The position numbers and the translations under genes are program-made. Positions 50,211 to 58,414 of a DNA stretch of 64,000 bases are shown here, one piece after another. Source of the stretch: Thermoleophilum album. Lineage in GTDB: Bacteria; Actinomycetota; Thermoleophilia; Solirubrobacterales; Thermoleophilaceae. The stretch spans positions 1 through 64,000 of the forward strand of contig NZ_FNWJ01000001.1 of NCBI RefSeq assembly GCF_900108055.1, read 5' to 3'. Each line of letters begins with the position of its first letter. Positions within the stretch are counted from its first letter, which is position 1. Below the pieces are notes generated by a model. That model did no database searches and had not been told where the DNA came from. It was given only the letters and a program-made list of their open reading frames with translations.

Positions 50211-51260
50211 GTGCGCGACGTTCAGCGGCACGATTCCGCGCACTCGCCGGGGCACCGTCAGTGGCCCGCGCACGGCCACCACGCGCACCGCCGCGACCAC
50301 GCCGACCACGGCCAACACATCCATCTCCACGACCTCTCACGCGTCGGCGATCGTCGCCGCCTGGCCCTGGTTCTGGGCTTGCTGCTCGGCTTCATGGTCG
50401 CGGAGGTCGTGGCGGCAGTGGTCGCTGGTTCGCTGGCGCTGCTCTCAGATGCTGCGCACATACTCACCGACTTCAGCGCGCTGGCGCTGGCGCTGATCGC
50501 GGCGCGCCTCGCCGCGAAACCCCCACAGGGCGGCTACACCTTCGGCCTGCGACGAGCCGAGATCATCTCGGCCCAGCTCAACGGCCTGACGTTGGTGGGG
50601 TTAGCCCTGGTGATCCTCTACGAGGCGGTTCGAAGGGTGATCGAGCCGCCCCCGATCGATGGGCCGATCGTGGTCGCAACAGCGTTCGCCGGGGTGCTCG
50701 TGAGCCTCGCGTGCGTGCGGCTTTTGACCGGCGTGGGTAGGCGCAGCCTCAACGTCGAGGGTGCCTTCCAGCACGTCCTGACCGACCTCTATGCCTTCGT
50801 CGCGACGGCGATCTCGGGGCTGCTCGTCTGGTTCGCGGACTTCACCCGCGCCGACGGCCTAGCGGCAGCGTTGGTAGCGGCCTTGATGTTGCGATCCGGG
50901 TGGCGTCTGGTGCGGGAGTCGGCGCACGTGCTGCTCGAGGGTGCGCCCCGCGATGTGGCCCCGGCAGCGGTCGTCGAGACGCTCGCCGCTCACCCCGACG
51001 TGATCGATGTACACGACGTCCACGTGTGGGAGGTGACTTCCGGGTTCCCGGCGCTGTCTGCGCACGTGCTGGTGCGGGCCGGGGCCGACTGCCACGCGAT
51101 CAGACGCGAGCTGGCACGGCGCGTACGCGAGCGCTTCGGGATCGAACATTCGACGCTCCAGGTCGATCACGTAGCGGAGCCCGGGCGGGGCCTCTCGATC
51201 GAGCTGGCGCAGGGTCAGAGCGTGCCCCGCACCCCGGAGGGGGGAGCCCCTGACCCGTGA
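50211..51260 (+). CDS. Cation diffusion facilitator (zinc-type) transporter
   Basis: A 349-residue six-helix CDF exporter, probably for zinc. The N-terminus is His-rich (HGHHAHRRDHADHGQHIH, about 21-38), a common metal-sensing trait. The metal site in helices two and five is HxxxD: SDAAHILTDFSA (about 82-93) and FQHVLTDLYAF (about 193-203). A C-terminal cytoplasmic ferredoxin-like domain (about 260-345) contains DVHDVHVWEV. GTG start at 50211. Its stop overlaps the LigD gene start by GTGA, suggesting cotranscription of unrelated functions. Confidence 0.93.
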   Translation: MRDVQRHDSAHSPGHRQWPAHGHHAHRRDHADHGQHIHLHDLSRVGDRRRLALVLGLLLGFMVAEVVAAVVAGSLALLSDAAHILTDFSALALALIAARLAAKPPQGGYTFGLRRAEIISAQLNGLTLVGLALVILYEAVRRVIEPPPIDGPIVVATAFAGVLVSLACVRLLTGVGRRSLNVEGAFQHVLTDLYAFVATAISGLLVWFADFTRADGLAAALVAALMLRSGWRLVRESAHVLLEGAPRDVAPAAVVETLAAHPDVIDVHDVHVWEVTSGFPALSAHVLVRAGADCHAIRRELARRVRERFGIEHSTLQVDHVAEPGRGLSIELAQGQSVPRTPEGGAPDP

Positions 51261-52294
51261 GCGTTGCGCCGCGAGCTCACGACGCCGCGGCCGGCGAGCC
51301 GGTGGCGCTCGACGTCGACGGCCGGCAAGTAACCGTCTCACGCCCGCGCAAACTGCTTTTCCCGGCGGCCGGTCTCAGCAAGCTCGACCTGGCGCGTCAC
51401 TATCAGCGCGTGGGGCCACTGATGCTCCCCCACGTGCGCGAGCGACCGGTAAGCATGGAGCGCTATCCGGACGGCGTTGCTAGCGAGGGCTTCTTCCACA
51501 AGGACGTTCCCCCGCACTTTCCGTCTTGGATCGCCCGCGTGCGGGTGCCGCGGCGATCCGATGGAGAGACCGTGTACGCGGTCATCGACTCGGTCGCAAC
51601 GCTCGTCTATCTGGCGGACCAGGCTTGCGTGACGCCCCACGTTTGGACCTCGCGGCGACCGGACCTGGAGCGCCCCGATCGCCTGATCTTCGACCTCGAT
51701 CCGCCCCCCGGCGCGCCACCCGCGGTGGCACGTCGGGCGGCGCGCCTGGTGGGCGATGCGCTGCGCTGCGTCGGCCTCGTCCCGTACTTCCTGGCAACCG
51801 GGAAGCGGGGATTTCACGTGGTCGCACCGATCCACCCGACCCACAAGTTCGAGGCGGTGCGCGCGTTGGCCCGGGAGCTAGCCGCGCGCCTCGCCCGACG
51901 GCACCATGACGAATTGACCGATGCGCAACGCAAGGCGGCCCGGGGCGGTCGCGTCTACGTCGACGTCGCGCGTAACGGCTTCGCCCAGACGGCCGTGCCA
52001 CCGTACGCCGTGCGCGCCACGCCGAAAGCGAGCGTCGCCGTGCCGATCGGCTGGAACGAGCTCGCGCGTTCGAGCACCCGGCCCGACCGCTTCCACCTGC
52101 GCAACGTCTGGCGACGGCTCGGTGTGGTCGGTGACCTGTGGCGAGCGATCGACAGCGACGCCCGCGAGCTCGACGACGTCCGACGCCGGCTGGTGGCGCT
52201 GGAACCGTCGGGCGTTAGCGGCGCCCGGCGCGCGAAGCGGCGAGGAGCTCGGTCGGGAAGTCCGGAACCGGACCCGAGCGGGCGACCGCGATGA
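51257..52294 (+). CDS. LigD-type DNA polymerase/primase domain protein (NHEJ)
   Basis: A 345-residue stand-alone polymerase domain of the LigD family, which adds ribonucleotides during non-homologous end joining. Metal-binding aspartates lie in IFDLDPPPGAP (about 138-148); TGKRGFHVVAPI (about 186-197) is the (S/T)GxxGxHV nucleotide motif and KASVAVPIGWNEL matches the family end. There is no ligase or nuclease domain in this chain, and neither Ku nor a ligase gene lies in the window. The last 80 bp overlap the convergent gene at 52215. GTG start overlaps the CDF stop. Confidence 0.9.
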   Translation: MSVAPRAHDAAAGEPVALDVDGRQVTVSRPRKLLFPAAGLSKLDLARHYQRVGPLMLPHVRERPVSMERYPDGVASEGFFHKDVPPHFPSWIARVRVPRRSDGETVYAVIDSVATLVYLADQACVTPHVWTSRRPDLERPDRLIFDLDPPPGAPPAVARRAARLVGDALRCVGLVPYFLATGKRGFHVVAPIHPTHKFEAVRALARELAARLARRHHDELTDAQRKAARGGRVYVDVARNGFAQTAVPPYAVRATPKASVAVPIGWNELARSSTRPDRFHLRNVWRRLGVVGDLWRAIDSDARELDDVRRRLVALEPSGVSGARRAKRRGARSGSPEPDPSGRPR

Positions 52295-52727
52295 GGTCGT
52301 CGAGTAGCTGCAGCACCCGTCGATGGGCGTCCGGCTGGGAACAAGCCGCGGCCATCGCGGCGCGCTGAGCGATCGCCTCACGGCGCCGACGCCCCCACGC
52401 CAGCACCGGCATCCGGAACAGGCCCGAGGCGGGAAGCGAACGGGCGAACTGCCAGCACATGCGAGCGCGCACGCGCTCGGCCTGCTTGCCACGGTTCGTC
52501 CCGACCACGCGCGCGGCGTACGGATAGAGGTCCTGACGCGGTTCGTCTGCCAGCAGGTCGTTGTAGGTGCGCAGGAACGCGCCGATCACAGGGCACACGG
52601 CACGCGGCTTGTCGGAGAAACGCTCGCCCGCGAGCATCGAGGCGAGCTCCATCACACACGCCCCCTGCTCCGGCCGCTCGTGACGTCCGCGCGCTAGCCG
52701 CACCGTCTGGTGGCTGGCGGGCTGCAT
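52215..52727 (-). CDS. Conserved hypothetical protein (actinobacterial)
   Basis: A 170-residue protein. The part at about 20-75 (QGACVMELASMLAGERFSD, then PVIGAFLRTYNDLL, YPYAARVVGTN) matches a frequent unnamed actinobacterial protein in which EDGACVMEYVS..LAGE is conserved. No catalytic or membrane features. ATG start with a very strong GGAGGAGGC site. Its C-terminal end overlaps the LigD gene by 80 bp convergently; whether both frames are used to the end is uncertain. Function unknown. Confidence 0.6.
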   Translation of the reverse strand: MQPASHQTVRLARGRHERPEQGACVMELASMLAGERFSDKPRAVCPVIGAFLRTYNDLLADEPRQDLYPYAARVVGTNRGKQAERVRARMCWQFARSLPASGLFRMPVLAWGRRRREAIAQRAAMAAACSQPDAHRRVLQLLDDLIAVARSGPVPDFPTELLAASRAGRR

Positions 52728-52846
52728 CGCCTCCTCCTCTCTCCTACCCCTTCCGCCGAACGCGACGACGCCGCCTCGACGGGTGAAACCAAGGGTAGAG
52801 ACGCCCGCCTGCCGCGACTCGCTGAGCGCGCCGCTGTGACCCGCGG

Positions 52847-53368
52847 TTAGGTGTCGTGTACGCCGTGTGCACGCGCCTCGACGCGCGGTCCGATGGCGTA
52901 CAGCTCGAGCGCTCGCTCGAGCAGCTCCGCCGCTTGTTCGGGCGGTGTCGGTAGGTCGTCGACGTAGCTCGGTAGACCCGGCTCCGCCACGTGAATTTCG
53001 TCGACGACCCGCCCGGCGGCTTCCTGCAGCTCACGCGGCGCCGCCGGGAAACCGGCGATGACGCGGCGCGCTCCCATTTCGCGCACGCGTTCGACCGCTG
53101 CGATCAGCTGCTCGGGATCGGCACCGCCATCGTCAACCAGCAGCACCTCCCGACCCCTCAGGTCCAGCGCAGGTGGCTCGCCGCGCCACGCGCGGGCTTC
53201 CCCGGGAACCCCGTCGAGGCGCGCGTCGAGCGCTCGGGCGACCTCGAAAGCGACCGGCAGGGCGTCGCGCCGTAGCGCCAGCACGACCACATCCCCGTCG
53301 AGCCCGTCGAGCAGGACTGCGAGGCGGCGCCCCGCCTCGAAGCGGTCGGCGAACTTGCCCTTGCTCAT
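52847..53368 (-). CDS. Phosphoribosyltransferase-like protein
   Basis: A 173-residue protein with a type I PRTase layout: DRFEAGRRLAVLL (about 7-19), a weak hood region, and the PRPP-loop position EVLLVDDGGADPEQLIAAVERV (about 84-105). The loop lacks the usual D-x-T/S-G-x-T/S, reading VDDGGADP, so PRPP binding is doubtful. Ending in HGVHDT. It lies next to rtcB, as does another PRTase-like gene at 55290, which is intact. Perhaps a regulatory or structural relative of the other. Confidence 0.7.
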   Translation of the reverse strand: MSKGKFADRFEAGRRLAVLLDGLDGDVVVLALRRDALPVAFEVARALDARLDGVPGEARAWRGEPPALDLRGREVLLVDDGGADPEQLIAAVERVREMGARRVIAGFPAAPRELQEAAGRVVDEIHVAEPGLPSYVDDLPTPPEQAAELLERALELYAIGPRVEARAHGVHDT

Positions 53369-53391
53369 GGTCCTCCCCCCTTCGCGGCCGC

Positions 53392-54834
53392 TCAGCCCTT
53401 GATGACCCCGACCGGCACGAGTCGAACGACGCGTCGGGCAATGCCCGCTCGTTCGACCACCTCTACGACCTTATCCACCTCCTTGTACGCAAACGGCGCC
53501 TCTTCGGCGAGTCCACGCGCCGAGGCTGCGCGAACGGCGATGCCCCGGGCCGCTAATTGACGCTCCAGCTCGCGCCCATGGATCTGCTTGCGCGCGCGTG
53601 TTCGGCTGAGTCGGCGGCCCGCGCCGTGACAGGTGGTGCCGAAGGTCCGCTCGACCGATCCCGGCGCTCCTACCAGCACCCAACTGGCGGTGCCCATACT
53701 GCCGGGGATGAAGACCGGCTGGCCGCAGCTTCGGTAGCGCTCGGGGATCTCCGGCGAGCCCGCCGGGAAGGCGCGCGTCGCGCCCTTACGGTGAACGAGC
53801 ACGCGACGCTCCGCATACGCCTCGAACTTGGCGACGTTGTGGGCGACGTCGTACACGGTCTGCGTAGCAGCCGCGACCTCGCGACCCAGTACACGGGCGA
53901 TGGCCTCGCGCACGCGCGCTGCGATCGCATGCCGGTTCGCCCAGGCGAAGTTCGCGGCAGCGGCCATCGCCGCCAGGTAGGCGCGGCCCTCGGGGGACCT
54001 GATCGGCGCGCACGACAGCTGCCGGTCGGGCAGGCGAATGCCGTAACGCGCAAGCATGGCGTCCATCTTGCGGACGTAGTCGGTGCAGACCTGGTGGCCC
54101 AACCCTCGCGAGCCGGAGTGGATCAAGACCGTCAACTGCCCCTCCCGCAGGCCGAGCGTGGCGGCCGCTTGCTCGCCCACCACTCGCTCGACCCGCTGCA
54201 GCTCCACGAAGTGGTTGCCTGACCCGACCGTCCCGAGCTGATCGTGCCCGCGTTCGCGCGCGCGCTGCGAGACCGCCGCAGGGTCGGCACCCTCGATCCG
54301 CCCGCGCGACTCGCAGTGCTCGACATCGTCATCGCGACCGATGCCCTTGTCGACCAGCACCCGCGGTCCCTCGCGCAACACCGCCTCGAGCTCGCCCGGG
54401 CGCAGGGGGACGCCGCCGCCGCGGCCGGTACCAACCGGTACCCGCGCGAACAGTTCGTCCATCAGCCGCTCCTTCCGCTCGGCGCCGAGCTCGTCGGCGT
54501 CGAGCGGCAGCGCGAGCAGACGGACACCGCAGTTGATGTCGTAGCCGACGCCGCCCGGCGAGACGACCCCCTCCTCGACATCCATCGCGGCGACTCCTCC
54601 GACCGGGAAGCCGTAGCCCTGGTGGATGTCGGGCATCGCGATCACCGCATCCACAACGCCGGGCAACGTCGCGACGTTCTGCAGTTGCACCAGCGATTCA
54701 TCACCGCGGATCTCGGCCAGAAGCTCGCCGTCGGCGATGATCCGGGCCGGCACGCGCATGTCGGGGCGCGCCGATGCGGGGATCTCCCACGTGGTCGCGT
54801 CGATCCGGTGCAGGCTGACTGTGGCCGTCGCCAT
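53392..54834 (-). CDS. rtcB: RNA-splicing ligase RtcB
   Basis: A 480-residue RNA ligase joining 2',3'-cyclic phosphate or 3'-phosphate ends to 5'-OH ends through a GMP-histidine intermediate. Metal ligands appear in SPGGVGYDINCGVRL (Asp/Cys), GSGNHFVEL (His) and HSGSRGLGHQ (His); the nucleophilic His is in GTTCHGAGRRLSR (about 402). ATG start with archease encoded 3 bp upstream in the same direction, as in many genomes. Roles range from tRNA repair to RNA recovery after MazF-type cleavage. Confidence 0.95.
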   Translation of the reverse strand: MATATVSLHRIDATTWEIPASARPDMRVPARIIADGELLAEIRGDESLVQLQNVATLPGVVDAVIAMPDIHQGYGFPVGGVAAMDVEEGVVSPGGVGYDINCGVRLLALPLDADELGAERKERLMDELFARVPVGTGRGGGVPLRPGELEAVLREGPRVLVDKGIGRDDDVEHCESRGRIEGADPAAVSQRARERGHDQLGTVGSGNHFVELQRVERVVGEQAAATLGLREGQLTVLIHSGSRGLGHQVCTDYVRKMDAMLARYGIRLPDRQLSCAPIRSPEGRAYLAAMAAAANFAWANRHAIAARVREAIARVLGREVAAATQTVYDVAHNVAKFEAYAERRVLVHRKGATRAFPAGSPEIPERYRSCGQPVFIPGSMGTASWVLVGAPGSVERTFGTTCHGAGRRLSRTRARKQIHGRELERQLAARGIAVRAASARGLAEEAPFAYKEVDKVVEVVERAGIARRVVRLVPVGVIKG

Positions 54835-54837
54835 CGA

Positions 54838-55293
54838 CTAGACGTCTAGCACCACCCGCGCCCGCCATCTATCGCCCGCTGGCGCAAGCTCGAGACGGTG
54901 GTAGGTGGCAGCCTTGACGAGACTCGACGGCTGCCCGATGTGGCCACGAACGGTGGCCTTGAGCGTCCGCTCAGCGACATCGATGTGCTCGATCGCGTCC
55001 GGCACGAAGCCGTCGCGATCGGCCAGGTAGACGAGCTCCGAGAGCCAGTCAGCCAAAAGCGCCGCGCGATCGCTCGACTCGATCACGACCTCGCGCAACA
55101 CCGGCGCTCCCGCGCGTTCTTCGCCGGGCCCCTCGAGCAGCTCGGCGAGCGCCCGCAGCGCCTGCGCGAAAACGGCCTCCAAAGTCGGCGCTTCGATCTC
55201 GAGCTCGAGCTCACCGGTGTGCTCGGCGAACCAGTGCCGTGCCGGCGGAGCGCTGCTCGGGTCGTCGCTAAGGAGGCTCGGGTCGTCGCTCAC
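54838..55293 (-). CDS. Archease
   Basis: A 151-residue archease, the activator that helps RtcB perform multiple turnovers. Family motifs: HWFAEHTGELELEIEAPTLEAVFAQALRALAEL (in two parts, about 19-50) and ELVYLADRDGFVPD (about 86-99), with the C-terminal ATYHRLELAP. GTG 55293 is in a GTGA overlap with the upstream PRTase stop. Its first residues SDDPSLLSDDPSS are encoded by the same short repeat that ends the PRTase gene, so the start may have been created by duplication. It is followed by rtcB after 3 bp. Confidence 0.88.
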   Translation of the reverse strand: MSDDPSLLSDDPSSAPPARHWFAEHTGELELEIEAPTLEAVFAQALRALAELLEGPGEERAGAPVLREVVIESSDRAALLADWLSELVYLADRDGFVPDAIEHIDVAERTLKATVRGHIGQPSSLVKAATYHRLELAPAGDRWRARVVLDV

Positions 55294-55310
55294 GGGTTCG
55301 GGTCGTCGCT
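55257..55310. repeat. Three TCGGGTCGTCGCT copies at the PRTase-archease junction
   Basis: TCGGGTCGTCGCT is present at 55257-55269, 55278-55290 and 55298-55310 (steps of 21 and 20). On the minus strand each encodes SDDP in one frame or another. The repeat covers the PRTase stop (55290-55292) and the archease start. Confidence 0.8.
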
Positions 55311-55976
55311 CGCGGGGCCTTGAAAGCGTGCGAGCAGTTCTCGCACCTGATGGTCGCTGACTTGCTCGAAGTCGCTGTACCAAGCGCCGACCGCGTAGAA
55401 CGGCTCCGGTGTCAGCAGCGCCACCACCTCGTCGGCTTCCTGGGCGAGCGCCGCGACCGTATCGGGTGGCGCGACCGGTACGGCCACGATCACGCGCTCG
55501 GGCTCGCCGGTGCGCACGGCACGCACCGCGGCACGCATCGTGGAGCCGGTCGCGAGCCCGTCATCAACGAGGATCACGTTGCGGCCGCGTAGTTGCGGGC
55601 GCGTGGTGGCCCCATACAGACGTTCGCGGCGTGCGATCTCCGCCAGCTCGCGCCTGGTGATCGCCTCAATCGTCGCGGCATCGAGGCCGGCTGCTTCGAT
55701 CACCCGCGGGTCGAGGACGCGTAAACCACCGCTTGCCACCGCTCCAAAGGCGAGCTCCTCGTGCCCAGGGACGCCGAGCTTGCGGACGACCAACACGCCG
55801 AGCGGGGCACGGAGCGCACGCGCGACTTCGGCGGCGACGACGACCCCGCCGCGCGGCAAGCCAAGCACGAGGTCGTTAGCGCTGCGACCCCGCCGGCGGC
55901 GAAGCTCCTCGCCAAGCGCGATTCCGGCCTCAACGCGGTCGCGAAAAGGGGCTTCCGCGAACGAAGCAGCCGACAC
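55290..55976 (-). CDS. Phosphoribosyltransferase
   Basis: A 228-residue type I PRTase. The PRPP loop is VILVDDGLATGSTM (about 122-135), intact. FRDRVEAGIALGEEL starts the family N-terminus and GLPRGGVVVAAEVARAL is the hood-strand segment (about 38-56). Such free-standing members are often linked to erythromycin-like or nucleobase salvage, or act with dienelactone hydrolases. Here it is upstream of archease and rtcB, suggesting an RNA-repair link. Substrate base not known. Confidence 0.85.
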   Translation of the reverse strand: MSAASFAEAPFRDRVEAGIALGEELRRRRGRSANDLVLGLPRGGVVVAAEVARALRAPLGVLVVRKLGVPGHEELAFGAVASGGLRVLDPRVIEAAGLDAATIEAITRRELAEIARRERLYGATTRPQLRGRNVILVDDGLATGSTMRAAVRAVRTGEPERVIVAVPVAPPDTVAALAQEADEVVALLTPEPFYAVGAWYSDFEQVSDHQVRELLARFQGPASDDPNP

Positions 55977-56011
55977 TCCTCCAGCCTAGCCGCTGCTGCT
56001 GGAGGCGCTAT

Positions 56012-56296
56012 TCAGGCGGCCTTGGCGTGCTGCTTCTCAAGGAACGAAAAGCGCACCGTGCCGCGCTGGATGCAGGCGTCCAGAACTTTGTCGCGTAGGC
56101 GCGGCTCGACGGCCCGCTCGATGTACACCTCGACCCCACGCTCGCGCACCACGGCATCGTCCGGTGCGGGGGGCGCGAGCGTTAGGTCCCAGCGGTCGCC
56201 GCGTGCGCAAACGCGCATCACAGCGCGATCGTGTGCGCTCACGGTGGCCAGCACACCCCGGATTGCCTCGGCTGCGCTGCAGGTGATGGTGAGCAT
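56012..56296 (-). CDS. HesB/IscA-like protein lacking the cysteine triad
   Basis: A 94-residue protein that fits the HesB-like Fe-S biogenesis fold: LTITCSAAEAIRGVLA at the start, and DKVLDACIQRGTVRFSF at the end. The three cysteines that hold the iron-sulfur cluster in IscA are missing; only non-equivalent cysteines occur. Several actinobacteria have such relatives with unknown function. An imperfect hairpin (CTCCAGC/GCTGGAG, about 55978-55999) lies downstream. No Fe-S genes are adjacent. Confidence 0.7.
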   Translation of the reverse strand: MLTITCSAAEAIRGVLATVSAHDRAVMRVCARGDRWDLTLAPPAPDDAVVRERGVEVYIERAVEPRLRDKVLDACIQRGTVRFSFLEKQHAKAA

Positions 56297-56338
56297 CTTT
56301 TGGGGGACCTCCGGTCCGTTCCCGAACCCTCTGTCAGT

Positions 56339-57121
56339 CTATTGGTCGGCGGGGCGGAAAGGACGTTTAACCGTGTGCTCGGCTAGCAGCGCCCGCAGCC
56401 GCCTTGCGTCGCGCACGGCGTGACCTGCTAGGTCATTGTTGAAGTACGCGTAGACGTCGCGACCGGATCTCAGGACCTCTTGGAGCCAGGCCGCGGCGTC
56501 CTCGAGCTCGCTTGTCGTGTAGGCACCCCCGCCGCCGCCCCCGTAGTGAAAGCGCAGGTAGGCGAAGGGAGCGGTCAAGCGCCGGGGCGAGCTGGCGTCG
56601 GGATGGCGGTGAGCCACGACCAGCGCGGCCTGGTGCCGCTGCAAAAGCTCGTAGACGTCCTCGCAGAACCAGCTCTCGTGGCGGAACTCGAAGGCGTGCC
56701 GACCCGGCGGAAGTGAGCGGAGAGTGGCGGCGAGTCGCTCGTCGTCGCGCTCGAAACGCGGCGGCAGTTGCCACAGCCAAGGACCTAGCCGTCCGCTCGC
56801 CCGCAGGGGGGTGAGGAGATCGTGAAAGCGCGTAATCGAGTCGTGTTCGGGGGCTAGGCGGCGTAGGTGCGTCACGTAGCGACTCACCTTGACGGCGAAC
56901 ACGAAGCCGGGGGGCGTGCGCTGCGCCCACCGCGCCACCGTTTCCGGCCGCGGTAAGCGGTAGAAGGTGGCGTTTACCTCGACCGTGTCGAACTCCCGCG
57001 CGTAGCGCTCCAGCCAGCGTTCGGCGGGTAGACCAGCCTCGTAGAGGACGCCTCGCCAATGACTGTAGTTCCAGCCAGAACAGCCGATCCTGAGATCAGG
57101 CGTTGGGCTTCGCCCCCGCAT
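56339..57121 (-). CDS. DUF72 family protein
   Basis: A 260-residue TIM-barrel DUF72 protein. Diagnostic blocks are LRIGCSGWNYSHWRGVLY (about 10-27), FDTVEVNATFYRLPRPETVARWAQRTPPGFVFAVKVSRYVTHLRRL (in parts, about 45-90), and the later VYAYFNNDLAGHAVRDA near the end. Active-site-like acidic and His residues are kept. The activity of the family is not established. It is divergent from the sigma-factor gene; the 105-bp gap holds a LexA-like site. Confidence 0.88.
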   Translation of the reverse strand: MRGRSPTPDLRIGCSGWNYSHWRGVLYEAGLPAERWLERYAREFDTVEVNATFYRLPRPETVARWAQRTPPGFVFAVKVSRYVTHLRRLAPEHDSITRFHDLLTPLRASGRLGPWLWQLPPRFERDDERLAATLRSLPPGRHAFEFRHESWFCEDVYELLQRHQAALVVAHRHPDASSPRRLTAPFAYLRFHYGGGGGGAYTTSELEDAAAWLQEVLRSGRDVYAYFNNDLAGHAVRDARRLRALLAEHTVKRPFRPADQ

Positions 57122-57200
57122 GGCCCGCGCGCAAGCGTAGGGGCAGCGCGCTGACGCTGCCGGGAAGCTTCGCTGCGTGCAGGTGATCGCAACCTGACGC

Positions 57201-57216
57201 TCGAACGTACGTTTCG
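57201..57216. promoter_or_regulatory. LexA/SOS-box-like site upstream of the sigma factor
   Basis: TCGAAC-GTAC-GTTTCG at 57201-57216 matches the actinobacterial SOS box TCGAAC(N4)GTTCGA except in the last half-site. It ends 11 bp before the sigma-factor GTG. A longer palindrome CGTACG-TTT-CGTACG overlaps it. Possible LexA regulation. Confidence 0.4.
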
Positions 57217-57226
57217 TACGCTAAGA

Positions 57227-58414
57227 GTGCACTTACCGAAAGTGAGCAGGGGTAAACGAGATCAGCTACTATTCGACGTGAATCGAACCATCGAACGAGA
57301 GGAGTACGAAATCCGCGACGAGACGTTCACGCTCGACCGCGACCCGGTCGGGTACGAGGATGACTTCGAGCTCGACGCCGATCGGGGCGAGGTCGAGCCG
57401 TTTGCGCCTGCGCTGGAAGAGGAGCTTGAGCTGGCGCCGCTCGAGGCGCAGCTGGACCGCCCGGAGGAGGTCGACGAGGAGCTGCTCGGCGAGTCCTTCG
57501 AGGAGCGGGCCGCGGGCGACGTAGAGGACGAGGAGGAGGCTGAGGAGTCGGCGCTCGAACGGGTGCTGCGTCAGGCCCAGGCCGAGACTCCCGACACCAC
57601 CGACACGCTGCAGCTGTTCTTCGCTGAGGCCCGCAAGTACCCGTTGCTGACGGCCGAGGAGGAGGTCGAGCTCGCCAAGCGCATCGAGCGCGGCGACCTG
57701 GCCGCCAAGGAGCGCATGATCAACTCGAACCTGCGCTTGGTGATCTCGGTCGCGCGGCGCTACCAAGGGCAGGGTCTGCCGCTGCCCGATCTCATCCAGG
57801 AAGGGATGCTCGGGCTGATTCGCGCAGTCGAGAAGTTCGACTGGCGCAAGGGCTTCAAGTTCTCCACCTACGGCACGCTTTGGATCCGTCAGGCGATCGG
57901 TCGCGGCCTCGCCAACTCGAGCCGCACCGTGCGCCTGCCCGTCCACATCGGCGCGCAGGCGCGCAAGATCGTCGACGCCGAGCGCAAGCTATCGGCGCGG
58001 CTGGGGCGCTCGCCGCGACTTGATGAGATCGCCGATGAGGTCGGCTTGCCGCTGGAGGAGGTCGAGGAGATTCTCCGTGCCGACCGGGCACCGACCAGCC
58101 TCGACCAGGGCGTGGGCGAGGACGGCGACACCTCGCTCGGCGATCTGATCGCTCGCGACGAGGAGGGCCCCGACGAGCAGGTCGCGTCGCAGCTCTCGCA
58201 CGAGCTCTTGCGCCGCAAGGTCGAGGAGCTGCCAGAACCGGAGCGCAAGGTCGTGACGCTGCGCTTCGGCATTGGCCGCGATCAGCCCGGCTCAATCGCC
58301 GAGACGGGGCGGCGCCTGGGGCTCTCGGAGCGCAAGGTGCGGGAGCTCGAGCGGCGGGCGCTGCAGCGCCTGGCCGACGACGAAGCGCTCGCCGAGCTGC
58401 GCGACGCCGCTTGA
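57227..58414 (+). CDS. Primary-type RNA polymerase sigma factor (RpoD/SigA/HrdB-like)
   Basis: A 395-residue sigma-70 protein. An acidic, disordered N-terminus (about 20-115) replaces region 1.1. Region 1.2 begins DTLQLFFAEARKYPLLTAEEEVELAKRIERG (about 125). Region 2 has NLRLVISVARRYQGQGLPLPDLIQEGMLGLIRAVEKFDWRKGFKFSTYGTLWIRQAIGRGL (in parts, about 165-225), the -10 recognition and melting part. Region 4 with an HTH (RRLGLSERKVRELERRALQRL, about 360) recognises -35. Its length and intact regions 2-4 suggest a principal or close paralogue sigma. GTG 57227 is the likely start; a GTG at codon 6 (VSRGKR) is an alternative. Confidence 0.9.
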   Translation: MHLPKVSRGKRDQLLFDVNRTIEREEYEIRDETFTLDRDPVGYEDDFELDADRGEVEPFAPALEEELELAPLEAQLDRPEEVDEELLGESFEERAAGDVEDEEEAEESALERVLRQAQAETPDTTDTLQLFFAEARKYPLLTAEEEVELAKRIERGDLAAKERMINSNLRLVISVARRYQGQGLPLPDLIQEGMLGLIRAVEKFDWRKGFKFSTYGTLWIRQAIGRGLANSSRTVRLPVHIGAQARKIVDAERKLSARLGRSPRLDEIADEVGLPLEEVEEILRADRAPTSLDQGVGEDGDTSLGDLIARDEEGPDEQVASQLSHELLRRKVEELPEPERKVVTLRFGIGRDQPGSIAETGRRLGLSERKVRELERRALQRLADDEALAELRDAA

